Assembly (NCBI GenBank): GCA_944323615.1
Contig: CALUTG010000013.1
Coordinates: forward strand, 1 to 35,443
Reading direction: 5' to 3'
Source: Candidatus Gastranaerophilales bacterium
GTDB lineage: Bacteria; Cyanobacteriota; Vampirovibrionia; Gastranaerophilales; Gastranaerophilaceae
DNA: 35,443 nucleotides
Shown here: positions 13,473 to 22,622 of the stretch, piece after piece
Numbering within the stretch: the first letter of the stretch is position 1
Layout of the letters: each line of letters starts with the position of its first letter
Notes under the pieces: generated by a model
What the model was told of the DNA's origin: nothing
Databases searched by the model: none
What the model saw: the letters and a program-made list of their open reading frames with translations, nothing else
Translations under genes and position numbers: made by a program

Positions 13473-14249
13473 ATGTCAGATTTTTCACAGTTCAAGGCAA
13501 AATTAAAGATTAATCAAAAAAATATTTCTGAATATCTGGAGCAAGCATCCAATCCGCTTTCAGAACGTGCAGAAATCAGTACTCTTGCGTTAAGTGATTA
13601 CAATCAGGTTGTCCCAAAACCCAGATTTGATAAGGATGCCTTGGAAATTGTTGAATTTGCAAGAGTTTTAAATAATTTGGCTCCAATAAGAATTCCCGTA
13701 CCGAGTTTCAGACTTGACGAAATTAACGGCGACAGGATTTATAATGAAGACGGCACACTTTCTCTTGTAAGAGAATATGATAATGATGTTATAAGAGAAT
13801 TTTATCCTCTTCCAGAACCTGCAGAAAACGGAGTGGATATAGAAAAAATCTATGAAATAAATAAAAATTCCGGGAAAATATTACTAATTATAGAACCGAT
13901 TAAAAGACAGGGCAGCCGGCTGAAAACGAATATAACTTTTTTAAACAGCGAAGTTAATGACAAATACATTCTGGTTCAACTGGGAGAAGACAGCATAGTG
14001 AACAATATTACAGAGTTTTCAGGAAACGGAAAATATTTTAAAACTCTCTTTAGAAATCCATATGACTACAGACCTGTAAGATATCTTGAAGGAAGAGATG
14101 ATCCGAACGGCAATTTTGAAATGATCGACTGCTTATTTGATAAAATCGGCAATATCGCAAGAATCAAAAGGTTTACAAATAAGAAGGAAGTCCGTATCCA
14201 ATATACGGATGATACTAAAAATATTACGGTAAAAAGCAGACAACAATAA
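13473..14249 (+). CDS. Hypothetical protein with beta-rich repeats
   Basis: Unrecognised soluble protein of 258 residues. ATG 13473 follows a weak TAAGG. The first 40 residues are helical and charged. The rest alternates short strands with Asp/Gly turns, for example YNEDGTLSLVREYDNDVIREFYPL and LFDKIGNIARIKRF, resembling YD/MORN-like text repeats. The 231-residue minus-strand protein at 27640-28335 has similar phrases (FFDKKGNIQRSI), so they may be distant relatives. No signal peptide, membrane segment or catalytic motif is seen. It meets dnaX tail to tail with two bases between the stops. Confidence 0.8.
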   Translation: MSDFSQFKAKLKINQKNISEYLEQASNPLSERAEISTLALSDYNQVVPKPRFDKDALEIVEFARVLNNLAPIRIPVPSFRLDEINGDRIYNEDGTLSLVREYDNDVIREFYPLPEPAENGVDIEKIYEINKNSGKILLIIEPIKRQGSRLKTNITFLNSEVNDKYILVQLGEDSIVNNITEFSGNGKYFKTLFRNPYDYRPVRYLEGRDDPNGNFEMIDCLFDKIGNIARIKRFTNKKEVRIQYTDDTKNITVKSRQQ

Positions 14250-14251
14250 AA

Positions 14252-16153
14252 TTATTCAACATACTTTCCGTCAAATAATTCAAGAACCATTTTTTCCTGG
14301 TCAGATTCAATACGCTCTTTTTCTTTTTTATTCTCTTCAACCGGTTTTAATGTTTCATTGTTTTGCTGTGAATCCGGTATATCCGATTTTATAGGAGCTT
14401 TTCCCTCAGTCTCTTGTTTTTGCGACTGTTGTATTTGTGGAGTAGAGCTGGCTTCAGGCTCCTCCGGTTCTGAATCTTCTTCAGGAGCTTCAGTGTGAGA
14501 TACAGCTGGTTTACTGTCACCGAATTGAGCTGTTTTTATTGTAACGGAAGTATCTTTTTGATTAAACATAATATTGGCAGCATCTATTATAAGCTGCTTC
14601 TTATTGCTGTCATTTATTTGAGAGACAAGCCTTTCATTTCTGAATGTAATAACAACACCATCAGGTTCTATTTTGGCAGGTTTTGCCAGCTTTAAAAGAG
14701 CCTGGGTTGAAGGACTTTTAATATTTGCAAGCAGCATCTGCCACATAGAAGCTATATCTTTTCCGTCAGATTTTTTTGCGACAGGAGGAGGTGTAAATTC
14801 TTCTGCTTCGTTTGTTGTTTTAGCTTCTTCTCTTTGAGGTTCAACAGTCGGCTTAACGTCAGGTTCAATTTTCTCTTCCGGTTTTGGGGAAGAGGATATT
14901 GGCTGCGGTTCAATCGGCGCCGGACGGGTAACAACTTCCATTACCGGTTCTTGGACAGGCGCTTTTATCTGCGGACTTTGAACTGCATAATTTAGATTTC
15001 CGCCCTCAAGAGCCTTTATGCGGTTTTGCAGGTCTAAAAGAGCAGAGTTTTCACTCATATTAGCAAGATCTATCATTCCGACTTCGAGCCATAAATGCTG
15101 GTTTGAAGCCAGTTTAATTTCTTTTATATAATAAGAGATTCTTTCAATTAAAAATACAATCTGATGAGCCTCAAGAGAATCTTTTTGTGAAGAAAGCTCT
15201 TTTATCTGCGGCTCATTTAAACCCGTTAAATCTTGGAGCAATTTATCTGAACAGGTTTTTACAATAAGCAGGTTTTTAAAATACTCGCATAAGTTTGTAA
15301 GAATCTGTAAAGGCTCATTGCCCGAATTATAAATATCATTCAATATTTCTATAGCCTCTGACGGCTTGGAATCTATTATCTTTTCGCTTAAATGTTTCAA
15401 TACGTCAAAAGAAATTCTTCCCAGTATTGAATTAACATCGTCAACCGTAATTTCTTTAGAAATCCCCAGAATACTTAACTGATCTAATAAAGAAATACTG
15501 TCTCTCATTCCGCCAGCAGAGTTTTTAGCTATTGCAAAAAGAGCATCATCGGTTATTTTTATACCTTCCTGGTCAGAAATATACCTCAAGTGTTTTACAA
15601 TATCATCTGTTGTAATTCGCCTGAAATCAAATCTCTGACAGCGGCTTTTAATTGTATCCAGAACCTTATGAACCTCTGTTGTTGCAAGAATAAATATTAC
15701 ATTTTCAGGCGGTTCCTCAAGAGTTTTAAGAAGCGCATTAAATGCGTGGTTAGTCAGCATATGAACTTCGTCAATAATATAGATTTTGTACTTTCCGTTA
15801 ACGGGAACATACTGAATTTTTTCCAGTAGATTCTGTGCATCTTCAACTTTTCTGTTACTTGCAGCATCAATCTCAATAACATCTATAGGAATTGAATTTG
15901 TAATATCTCTGCAGCTTTCACATTCCCCGCAAGGATGTACAGTCGGGCCATTTTTGCAGTTTAAAGATTTTGCTAAAATTCTTGCAGTAGAAGTTTTGCC
16001 GGTTCCTCTCGGACCGGTAAAAAGGTAAGCATGAGAAATCTTACCAAGCTCTATTGCACTTGTAAGAGTCTTTTTTATATGCTCTTGACCGACAAGTGTA
16101 TCAAGTGATTGTGGACGATATTTTCTGTATAAAGGTATATAATTCCCGCTCAT
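14252..16153 (-). CDS. dnaX: DNA polymerase III subunit gamma/tau
   Basis: Clamp-loader ATPase of the replicase, 633 residues. N-terminal AAA+ module: Walker A GPRGTGKT (47-54), four zinc cysteines C66, C75, C78 and C81, Walker B IIDEVHM, sensor-1 LATTEVHK, and SRCQRFDFRR with the arginine finger. Clamp-loader domains II and III run to about residue 370, followed by a Pro/Glu-rich linker (about 385-460) and a C-terminal tau-specific domain ending in an acidic tail. The linker contains an A7 slippery heptamer at codons 459-461 with an immediate -1 frame stop, predicting a 462-residue gamma form alongside full-length tau. ATG 16153 has no strong ribosome-binding site. It is divergent from the amidase gene. 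Confidence 0.98.
   Translation of the reverse strand: MSGNYIPLYRKYRPQSLDTLVGQEHIKKTLTSAIELGKISHAYLFTGPRGTGKTSTARILAKSLNCKNGPTVHPCGECESCRDITNSIPIDVIEIDAASNRKVEDAQNLLEKIQYVPVNGKYKIYIIDEVHMLTNHAFNALLKTLEEPPENVIFILATTEVHKVLDTIKSRCQRFDFRRITTDDIVKHLRYISDQEGIKITDDALFAIAKNSAGGMRDSISLLDQLSILGISKEITVDDVNSILGRISFDVLKHLSEKIIDSKPSEAIEILNDIYNSGNEPLQILTNLCEYFKNLLIVKTCSDKLLQDLTGLNEPQIKELSSQKDSLEAHQIVFLIERISYYIKEIKLASNQHLWLEVGMIDLANMSENSALLDLQNRIKALEGGNLNYAVQSPQIKAPVQEPVMEVVTRPAPIEPQPISSSPKPEEKIEPDVKPTVEPQREEAKTTNEAEEFTPPPVAKKSDGKDIASMWQMLLANIKSPSTQALLKLAKPAKIEPDGVVITFRNERLVSQINDSNKKQLIIDAANIMFNQKDTSVTIKTAQFGDSKPAVSHTEAPEEDSEPEEPEASSTPQIQQSQKQETEGKAPIKSDIPDSQQNNETLKPVEENKKEKERIESDQEKMVLELFDGKYVE
14766..14779 (-). 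other. dnaX: Predicted programmed -1 frameshift site in dnaX
   Basis: The mRNA reads GC A AAA AAA TCT GAC. The heptamer A AAA AAA occupies 14777 down to 14771 in the X XXY YYZ phase needed for a -1 slip. After slippage the next codons are ATC and TGA (TGA at 14768-14766), so a gamma-like product would end after A-K-K-I. E. coli dnaX has GC A AAA AAG AGT GAC in the same protein region. No strong Shine-Dalgarno-like stimulator is seen just upstream and only a weak 4-bp stem downstream; transcriptional slippage on A7 is an alternative. Confidence 0.7.
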
Positions 16154-16201
16154 AGATTCAGTTTAACATAAAAATTGCAAGGAGTTAAGTTTTATAATAA
16201 T

Positions 16202-17575
16202 ATGAAGAACATGCAGAGAGTAATAATTTTTTTATTAGTAATTTTTTTAGGGGTAAATTTAGGGATTAATACCTCTTATGCTTACACACTGGTTTTGCCG
16301 AAAGAAAAAAAATCTGTTGTAAATAAAGAACACGCTTTTTTTGTGGGAAAAGCTCAAAATACTGAAATTATAACGATTAATGACAAAAAAATTTATATTG
16401 CTCCAAACGGAGCCTTTGCTCATACCGTTAAGTTAAAAGAAGGGAAAAACAGAATTGTTGTACGCTCCAATTTTAGTACACAAATTTATAATTTTTATAA
16501 ATCAGCGGTTTCTGTGGAGTCAAAACCTGCCTTAAAGGAATTTGAGCCCAAAAGGATGGTCGTAATTAAAGACAGAACTCCGATGAGAGACAATCCGCAA
16601 AATTCGGGAATGAACAGACTTTCACATCTTTTTGAAGGTACAAATATTTTAGTTAACGGAGAGCAGGGAGATTTTTACAGAATTTATCTTTCAAAAAATA
16701 AAACAGCCTGGATTTCTAAGGAAGATTTAAAAGAACCTGATAAAAATGAGGCGTATACTGTTCCTACTTTTATTACAATGAACAGTGAAACTTTTAAAAA
16801 TGCTTCGGTTCATACAATTGAATTTACGGGAAAGCTGCCTTACACAATTGATGAAACCGATAAGGAGATAATTTTTAAAATATATAATCCGGAATATTCT
16901 GACAATTCTGTTTATACTGTAAATATTAAAAAACCTGCAAAGTACACTTATAAAACAATTTTGTCTAACGGAACTTATGTATTTAAAGTAAATGAACTGC
17001 CTGTGCCTGAAGAAAAAACACTGGACGGGATGACAATAGTTATTGACCCGGGACATGGAGGCTCTGAACCCGGCGCAATAGGCTGCCTTGGAGACAAAGA
17101 AAAAGATATTAATTTAAGAATCGGGCTGGAACTGCAGGACAGACTGCGTTTAATGGGCGCAAATGTGATTATGACAAGGGAATGTGACGGTTATGTCTCC
17201 CTTGATGACAGAATCAAAATAGCAGAGCAAAATAACCCTCAGATATTTGTAAGTATCCACCTTAATTCTATTCCCGATATTGATATGAATATAAGAAAAA
17301 ACAGAGGTACAAGCGTTTATTACTATAATGACAACTCTAAAGAATTAGCAAAGATTGTTCAAAAATCATTATTAAAAGAATTGTCTACCCGAAATGACGG
17401 AGTAAAACAAGGAAGTTTCAAAGTTTTAAGGAGAAGCGAATACCTGAGCATACTGGTCGAGGCGGCATACATGACAAATCCGATGGATAGCGTTTTATAT
17501 AGGGAAGACGGTTTTGCTTATAATGCAGCCCGCGGTATTGCAGACGGAATATTGAATTACCTTGTATGTGATTAA
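16202..17575 (+). CDS. N-acetylmuramoyl-L-alanine amidase (Amidase_3)
   Basis: Secreted zinc amidase that cuts the bond between N-acetylmuramic acid and the stem peptide. Start ATG 16202 (457 residues) begins a good signal peptide ending TSYA-Y; AAGGAG lies 17 bases upstream, a long spacing, and an in-frame TTG at 16175 is possible. After a beta-sandwich region (30-110), an SH3-like segment (about 117-180, RMVVIKDRTPMRDNP to TAWISKEDL) probably binds cell wall. The catalytic domain from about residue 277 shows the zinc ligands in DPGHGG, the KEKDINL glutamate and SIHLNS, plus the catalytic LVEAAYMTNP. Its product, denuded glycan, is the expected substrate for the SpoIID-type enzyme encoded two genes downstream. 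Confidence 0.95.
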   Translation: MKNMQRVIIFLLVIFLGVNLGINTSYAYTLVLPKEKKSVVNKEHAFFVGKAQNTEIITINDKKIYIAPNGAFAHTVKLKEGKNRIVVRSNFSTQIYNFYKSAVSVESKPALKEFEPKRMVVIKDRTPMRDNPQNSGMNRLSHLFEGTNILVNGEQGDFYRIYLSKNKTAWISKEDLKEPDKNEAYTVPTFITMNSETFKNASVHTIEFTGKLPYTIDETDKEIIFKIYNPEYSDNSVYTVNIKKPAKYTYKTILSNGTYVFKVNELPVPEEKTLDGMTIVIDPGHGGSEPGAIGCLGDKEKDINLRIGLELQDRLRLMGANVIMTRECDGYVSLDDRIKIAEQNNPQIFVSIHLNSIPDIDMNIRKNRGTSVYYYNDNSKELAKIVQKSLLKELSTRNDGVKQGSFKVLRRSEYLSILVEAAYMTNPMDSVLYREDGFAYNAARGIADGILNYLVCD

Positions 17576-17583
17576 AAACCAAA

Positions 17584-17612
17584 TAGACATTGTATAGGGT
17601 TTGTTATAAAAT
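17584..17612 (+). promoter_or_regulatory. Promoter for the cysS-spoIID-murJ operon
   Basis: TAGACA (17584-17589), a 17-bp spacer, and TAAAAT (17607-17612), each box 5 of 6 to consensus. GGGGAG follows at 17624-17629 before ATG 17640. Confidence 0.65.
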
Positions 17613-17639
17613 TTATTTATTCAGGGGAGTAATATTTTT

Positions 17640-19013
17640 ATGAGATTACATAATTCATATACAAATCAGATTGAACAGTTTGAAACAATTGAACCGAATA
17701 AAGTTAAGATGTATGTCTGCGGACCTACTGTTTATGATAATGCACATTTAGGTCATGCCAGATGCTATATAACCTGGGATATTTTATACAGATACCTCAA
17801 GTTTAGAGGATATGAGGTTACTTATTGCAGAAACGTTACTGACGTTGATGATAAAATTCTTAAAAAAGCGGAGGCTGAAAATAAAACTCCGGAAGAGGTT
17901 TCAAAATACTGGTATGAAAGATTTTCAGAAAGTATGAAAGCTTTAAATAATCTTAAGCCTGATGTAGAGCCGTTTGCGACAAAAACACTCGGCGAGATGA
18001 TTTCCATTGTAAAAGATTTGATAAATAAAGGTTATGCCTATGAATCAAACGGAGATGTGTATTTTAGAGTAAAAAAATTCCCTAAATACGGCTACCTTTC
18101 AAAACAGCCGATTGACCAGTTGGAAAGCGGGGCAAGAATTGAAGTAGGTGAGCATAAAGAAGATCCGCTGGACTTTGCGCTCTGGAAAAAAGATGAAAAA
18201 TTCGGGTACAATTCGCCTTGGGGTGTGGGACGTCCCGGCTGGCATATTGAATGTTCAGCTATGAGCAGAAAATATTTAGGTAAAACTATTGATATTCACG
18301 CCGGCGGCGCGGATTTAATCTTCCCGCACCACGAAAATGAAATTGCACAGTCAGAGTGCGCTAACGGATGTAAATTTGTTAACTATTGGCTCCATAATGG
18401 ATTTGTAACTATTAACAAAGAAAAAATGTCCAAGTCTTTAGGCAATTTCTTAACTATTGATGATTTATTAAAGAATTATGATGCTAACACTATAAGATTC
18501 TTTATTCTGACTAACCACTACAGAATGCCTGTTGAGTTTTCCGATGAAGCTCTGCAGGCAGCAGCTAACGGGGTCAAAAGAATGCTTAATGCTAAGAAAA
18601 CAAAAGTTAATGAAGAGCTTGATATAACGCAGTTTGATGAGTACAAAGAATTCATCAATGCTATGGATGATGATTTAAATACATCTAAAGCTCTTGCAGT
18701 GTTGTTTGATTTGGCGAACAAAGCCAATAAAGATATTGATTATGCTTATACTCTTCTTTACAAACTTGCATCAGTTCTTGGTTTTACGTTTGAAAAAGCA
18801 ACCTTAACGGAAGATGAGTTAAAATCAGTTCTAAAACAAGTAGGTGAAGAACTCGGAGAAGAGTTTAATTCAATGGAAGAACTGATTGAAAAAAGGAAAC
18901 AAGCCAGAGCTGAAAAGAATTGGGATCTGGCGGATAAAATAAGAATAAGCCTTGATAAAGCAGGAATTGTACTTAAAGATTCCAAGGAAGGTACAACTTG
19001 GGAATTAAAATAG
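17640..19013 (+). CDS. cysS: Cysteinyl-tRNA synthetase
   Basis: Class I synthetase charging tRNA-Cys, cytoplasmic, 457 residues, normal length. The zinc/cysteine-binding C27, the HLGH signature (36-39), the WHIECSAM and HAGGADLIFPHHENE blocks, and KMSKS (262-266) are all intact. The C-terminal anticodon-binding part includes the family's RKQARAEKNWDLADKIR motif. The start has GGGGAG about ten bases upstream. The next gene, spoIID, begins 16 bases before this one ends, so they are translationally linked. Confidence 0.98.
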   Translation: MRLHNSYTNQIEQFETIEPNKVKMYVCGPTVYDNAHLGHARCYITWDILYRYLKFRGYEVTYCRNVTDVDDKILKKAEAENKTPEEVSKYWYERFSESMKALNNLKPDVEPFATKTLGEMISIVKDLINKGYAYESNGDVYFRVKKFPKYGYLSKQPIDQLESGARIEVGEHKEDPLDFALWKKDEKFGYNSPWGVGRPGWHIECSAMSRKYLGKTIDIHAGGADLIFPHHENEIAQSECANGCKFVNYWLHNGFVTINKEKMSKSLGNFLTIDDLLKNYDANTIRFFILTNHYRMPVEFSDEALQAAANGVKRMLNAKKTKVNEELDITQFDEYKEFINAMDDDLNTSKALAVLFDLANKANKDIDYAYTLLYKLASVLGFTFEKATLTEDELKSVLKQVGEELGEEFNSMEELIEKRKQARAEKNWDLADKIRISLDKAGIVLKDSKEGTTWELK

Positions 19014-20647
19014 TAAAACTGTTTTTTCTATTATGTTTAACCCTTCTCGCCTCTCTAACGATTTCTTATGCACAGGATAATGATTACGGGTTGGTAAGAG
19101 TCGGGCTGACAGATAATAAATTCCAAAATGTGTTAAAACAGGAGGTTACAATATACGGAACCGCTGATTGTGATATTTGCGACAGGATTACCAAAAAGGT
19201 TTTAACCCATGTTCCTGCTGATTCCGATATTGTGATAAAAAACGGGCTTGCCGGCATGAGCGTTGTTGTTAATAATACCGGCGCAACATTGAGAGATTTT
19301 GTTATAATCTGCCCGACAGGTCTGCTCGGAGTCAGAGACTTAAAGAGAAAAGGGCAGCCGGCAGTTTACCACGGAGCTTTTGAGTTAATTCAAAAACCTG
19401 ATCATAAAGGATTCTATCTTGTAAATCTGGTAGAAATTCAGGAATACTTAAAAGGAGTTGTTCCTAACGAAATGCCGGTCAGGTTTGGCTTAGAAGCATT
19501 AAAGGCTCAGACTGTTGCAGCAAGAAACTATGTATTAGCTCCAAGAACAAAGGCTTATGATGAATTTGACGTAGTTGACAGCGTAGCAAGTCAGGTATAT
19601 TACGGTGCAAATACGGAAACGGATATTTCAACCCGTGCGGTTATGGAAACTGACGGTGTTGTTGCACTTTATGATAACGAAATGATTCTTACGCTATACA
19701 GCTCAACAGCCGGAGGGTATACGGAAAGCTACGCAAATGCATTCTCTGACCCTAATACTAAAACTTTTCCATCCGAACATAAACCATACCTCGTAGCAGT
19801 TCCTGACAGGGAAGAGTTTCCAAAACTTAACGAAGAAGAAAAAGCAAAGAACTTCTATTCGCAAAAAGTTCCTTCCTATGATATAGAATCCCCTTATTAC
19901 AGGTGGCAGAAAGAATGGGCAGTCGGAGAATTGGAAAATATTCTTAAAAAGACACTTCCTGCGCAGTCAAAAACAGGATTTATTTCTCCTGAATTCAAGC
20001 CGACAGATGAACTTGGAACTATTAAAGACATAAAAGTTATGAAGAGGGGAGACTCCGGAAAAGCTATTGAAGTAGAGATAATGACTACAAAGGGCTGCTA
20101 CAGAATATATAAAGAACTTGTCATAAGAAGAGTTTTTCAAAAAGACGGAATATCTCTTCCAAGTGCTAACGTAGTATTTGAAAAGAATCTTGATAACTAC
20201 GGAAATGTAACGGATATCACTGCTTACGGCGGAGGGTTCGGACACGGAGTCGGAATGAGCCAGTACGGGGCAGGATACTTGGCAACAAAACTTAATCAGC
20301 CTTATTATAATATTTTACGGCATTATTACACAGGAATATGTCTAGGCACCGTGCCGACTCAGGTGTGGAATGAGTCTGTTAAGCAGACATTTTGGGCTCC
20401 TACAGGCAGGGCTTCCATTGTTATAATAAATCCGAATATATCTAAAATTAAAGTCTTAATTAACGGTAAGGAAAAAGAATTTAATGTTACCAAATCTTTA
20501 TTCCAAAAGGAAACTAAGATTGATATATCAAGGTTTATTGAGGACGGAGAAAATAACATTATATTTTGTCCGAACGAACGCATGATGAAAGTGTATGTGG
20601 AATTAGTTGAAAAGTATGGAAATATTTCCGCAGGGCGGGAGGAATAG
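18998..20647 (+). CDS. SpoIID/LytB-family peptidoglycan lytic enzyme
   Basis: 549 residues. The start is TTG 18998 inside the end of cysS, with AAGGAAGG eight bases upstream and a signal peptide ending ISYA-Q. SpoIID cleaves glycan strands lacking stem peptides as a lytic transglycosylase. The domain shows YLKGVVPNEMP with the putative catalytic E158, then EALKAQTVAARNYV, SQVYYGA, YSSTAGGYTES and, near residue 411, GGGFGHGVGMSQYGAGYLA. A C-terminal beta-rich extension of about 80 residues is unassigned. In endospore formers SpoIID works after an amidase; here an Amidase_3 gene lies just upstream of cysS. No sporulation gene is visible, so a general division or wall-remodelling role is more likely. 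Confidence 0.93.
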   Translation: MGIKIVKLFFLLCLTLLASLTISYAQDNDYGLVRVGLTDNKFQNVLKQEVTIYGTADCDICDRITKKVLTHVPADSDIVIKNGLAGMSVVVNNTGATLRDFVIICPTGLLGVRDLKRKGQPAVYHGAFELIQKPDHKGFYLVNLVEIQEYLKGVVPNEMPVRFGLEALKAQTVAARNYVLAPRTKAYDEFDVVDSVASQVYYGANTETDISTRAVMETDGVVALYDNEMILTLYSSTAGGYTESYANAFSDPNTKTFPSEHKPYLVAVPDREEFPKLNEEEKAKNFYSQKVPSYDIESPYYRWQKEWAVGELENILKKTLPAQSKTGFISPEFKPTDELGTIKDIKVMKRGDSGKAIEVEIMTTKGCYRIYKELVIRRVFQKDGISLPSANVVFEKNLDNYGNVTDITAYGGGFGHGVGMSQYGAGYLATKLNQPYYNILRHYYTGICLGTVPTQVWNESVKQTFWAPTGRASIVIINPNISKIKVLINGKEKEFNVTKSLFQKETKIDISRFIEDGENNIIFCPNERMMKVYVELVEKYGNISAGREE

Positions 20648-22216
20648 ATGTCTAAAGATGAGACACCGAGTGTATTAAAAGCGGCCTGGTTAATAGCTCT
20701 TGTAACTATAGCAAGCAAGTTTATGGGATTTGCAAGAGATATGGTTGTGGCAAACTTTTATGGTGCAACTATGGTTTCAGATGCCTATTTTTACGCTCTT
20801 CAGATACCTTCACTTGCAATTATAATCCTTGGCGGAGTAGGAGGCCCGTTTCATAGTGCTACGGTAGCAGTTTTTTCAAAAATAATTCCGGATTTTAAAA
20901 GCAAACCGGACGAAGTTGTAAATAGGTTATATAATACATTTTTAACCATAACCTTCTTATTTTTTGCAATATTAGCGGTTTTAGGGTTCTTCTTTGCGGA
21001 TAAAATTATGGGAATAATAATTTCTGCAGGCTCGCCGGAGCTGGTAAGTCTCGCTTCCGCCCATTTTAGAATAATGTCACCGATTATACTAATTGGTGGA
21101 ATTATCGGTATTTATTACGGACTGCTGGTTTGTTATCAGGAATACATCCTGCCGAATCTTTCTCCTATGATATTGAGTTTGGTTGTAATTGTCGTGCTCT
21201 TTTGTGTTCATAACGATAAAACAGGAATAGTTCTGGCTGCAGCAACTACTTTGGGCGCAATCTGCCAGCTTATAGTACAATTCCCCAAACTGAGAAAAAT
21301 CGGCTACAGAATAAAACCAAACTTTGATATTATCAATAATCCTAATTTAAACAGTTTGTTTGAACTTCTTTTCCCTGCTATATTGAGCTCAACAATCGGG
21401 CAAATAAGTATTTATATAGATATGTTTTTTGCCTCAACCCTTAAAGAAGGAGCCTGGACCTCTGTTGTGTTTGCAAACAGAATATTTCAGTTTCCTGTAG
21501 GAATCCTTGTAACGGCATTTCTTGTTCCTCTCTTTCCGATTTTTTCAAGACTCGCGGGAGAAGGAAAACTTGATGATATAAAAACATATTTTAATAAAGG
21601 AGTCGGAGTTCTCTTCTTTGCAGCGATTCCGATGGTGATTTTAATACTTACTCTTGCAAAAGACGGAATTTCACTTGTATTTGAGCGCGGGGCATTTAAT
21701 TCGGATGCTGTAATAATGGTAACGGAAGCTTTATGCTTCTTGTCTTTCTCAATTCTGCCTTATGTATTTAGGGATTCAATAACAAGAGTTTATTATGCAT
21801 TTAATGATTCAAAGACTCCGTTTATTGTTGCAATATCTTCTATTGCGTTGAAAGCTCTGCTTAACTATTTATTAATTATAAAACTAAATATGGGTATTGC
21901 AGGAATTACACTTTCCACATCAATAATAACACTTGTTAATGCTACTCTTCTCGGGTTATTTATACATAAAAGAATCAGGCTGGATTATAAAAATTTATTT
22001 ATAAATTTCGGTAAAATGATTTTTGCCGGATTTATAACATTTGCACTATGCTTGTTTGTGGGGTTGTGCTTTGATAAAGTAGTTCTTCCTAAATATATCT
22101 TTGAGGGAGTAAAAATAATTGTAGTGATGTGTGTATGTATGGCTGTTTATACAGGATTAAATTTACTGTTCAAAATGGAATACGCACGAGAGCTTTTGAA
22201 CCGGATAAAAAAATAA
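20648..22216 (+). CDS. murJ: Lipid II flippase MurJ
   Basis: 522-residue polytopic protein of the MurJ/MviN branch of the MOP superfamily, flipping lipid II across the inner membrane for peptidoglycan assembly. About fourteen hydrophobic segments are visible. The N-terminus (ASKFMGFARDMVVANFYGATMVSDAYFYALQIPS) and the later block SIYIDMFFAS...GAWTSVVFANRIFQFPVGIL are strong family matches, and FERGAFNSDA is the conserved TM8 region. ATG 20648 directly follows the spoIID stop, with GGGAGGAA at 20638, so the cysS-spoIID-murJ operon is tightly coupled. A hairpin terminator follows. Confidence 0.97.
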   Translation: MSKDETPSVLKAAWLIALVTIASKFMGFARDMVVANFYGATMVSDAYFYALQIPSLAIIILGGVGGPFHSATVAVFSKIIPDFKSKPDEVVNRLYNTFLTITFLFFAILAVLGFFFADKIMGIIISAGSPELVSLASAHFRIMSPIILIGGIIGIYYGLLVCYQEYILPNLSPMILSLVVIVVLFCVHNDKTGIVLAAATTLGAICQLIVQFPKLRKIGYRIKPNFDIINNPNLNSLFELLFPAILSSTIGQISIYIDMFFASTLKEGAWTSVVFANRIFQFPVGILVTAFLVPLFPIFSRLAGEGKLDDIKTYFNKGVGVLFFAAIPMVILILTLAKDGISLVFERGAFNSDAVIMVTEALCFLSFSILPYVFRDSITRVYYAFNDSKTPFIVAISSIALKALLNYLLIIKLNMGIAGITLSTSIITLVNATLLGLFIHKRIRLDYKNLFINFGKMIFAGFITFALCLFVGLCFDKVVLPKYIFEGVKIIVVMCVCMAVYTGLNLLFKMEYARELLNRIKK

Positions 22217-22219
22217 GAA

Positions 22220-22245
22220 AGAGCCGGCAAATTGCTGCCGGCTCT
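22220..22245. terminator. Bidirectional hairpin terminator between convergent genes
   Basis: A perfect 10-bp stem AGAGCCGGCA / TGCCGGCTCT with a 6-base loop. On the minus strand it is followed by TTCTTATTTTTTT (inside the end of murJ), a strong terminator for the minus-strand gene; on the plus strand the following tract is weaker (AATATTATTGTTT). Confidence 0.8.
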
Positions 22246-22276
22246 AATATTATTGTTTCTCTAAAGCATATTTTTC

Positions 22277-22622
22277 TTGAAATTTTCAAGACCGTCTACT
22301 GCAGAAGTTTTCCGGAGTTTGTTTTTTAATTTTCTATCTCATTAAAATTTTTTATGATATCAGCTTTTTTCTGCTTTAAGTCTTTGATAACTTTTTCTAA
22401 ATTATCTAACTTTTTCTCCAGATTTATTTCTGGTTTATGAGCTCGTACTCCTTGTTCAAGCCAGTCTACTGCGGAGGTTTTTCCGGAGCCCGGTCTTAAA
22501 TTTTCTATCTCATTAAAATTTTTTATGATATCAGCTTTTTTCTGCTTTAAGTCTTTGATAACTTTTTCTAAATCATTTAACTTTTTCTCCAGATTTATTT
22601 CTGGTTTATGAACCTGTTCTCC
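22277..22622 (-). repeat. 174-bp tandem duplication with a decayed partial copy
   Basis: Two copies of a roughly 174-bp unit (about 22277-22450 and 22451-22622). In the upstream-coding copy the coiled-coil segment is followed by an in-frame linker with KTSAVDWLEQ. In the terminal copy the linker has a TAA in place of TTA and a 1-base deletion, so the gene stops at 22326; in another frame the remnant still reads KTSAVDGLE. Confidence 0.85.

Noticed and set aside
16727-17056. Long antisense frame within the amidase gene
   Set aside because: Its residues (Arg, Asn, Ile, Phe runs) mirror AT-rich codons of the amidase; no ribosome-binding site or family match.
22470-22495. GSGKTS in the coiled-coil protein as an ATP-binding P-loop
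   Set aside because: No Walker B or Rossmann-like surroundings; it is part of a short repeated linker.
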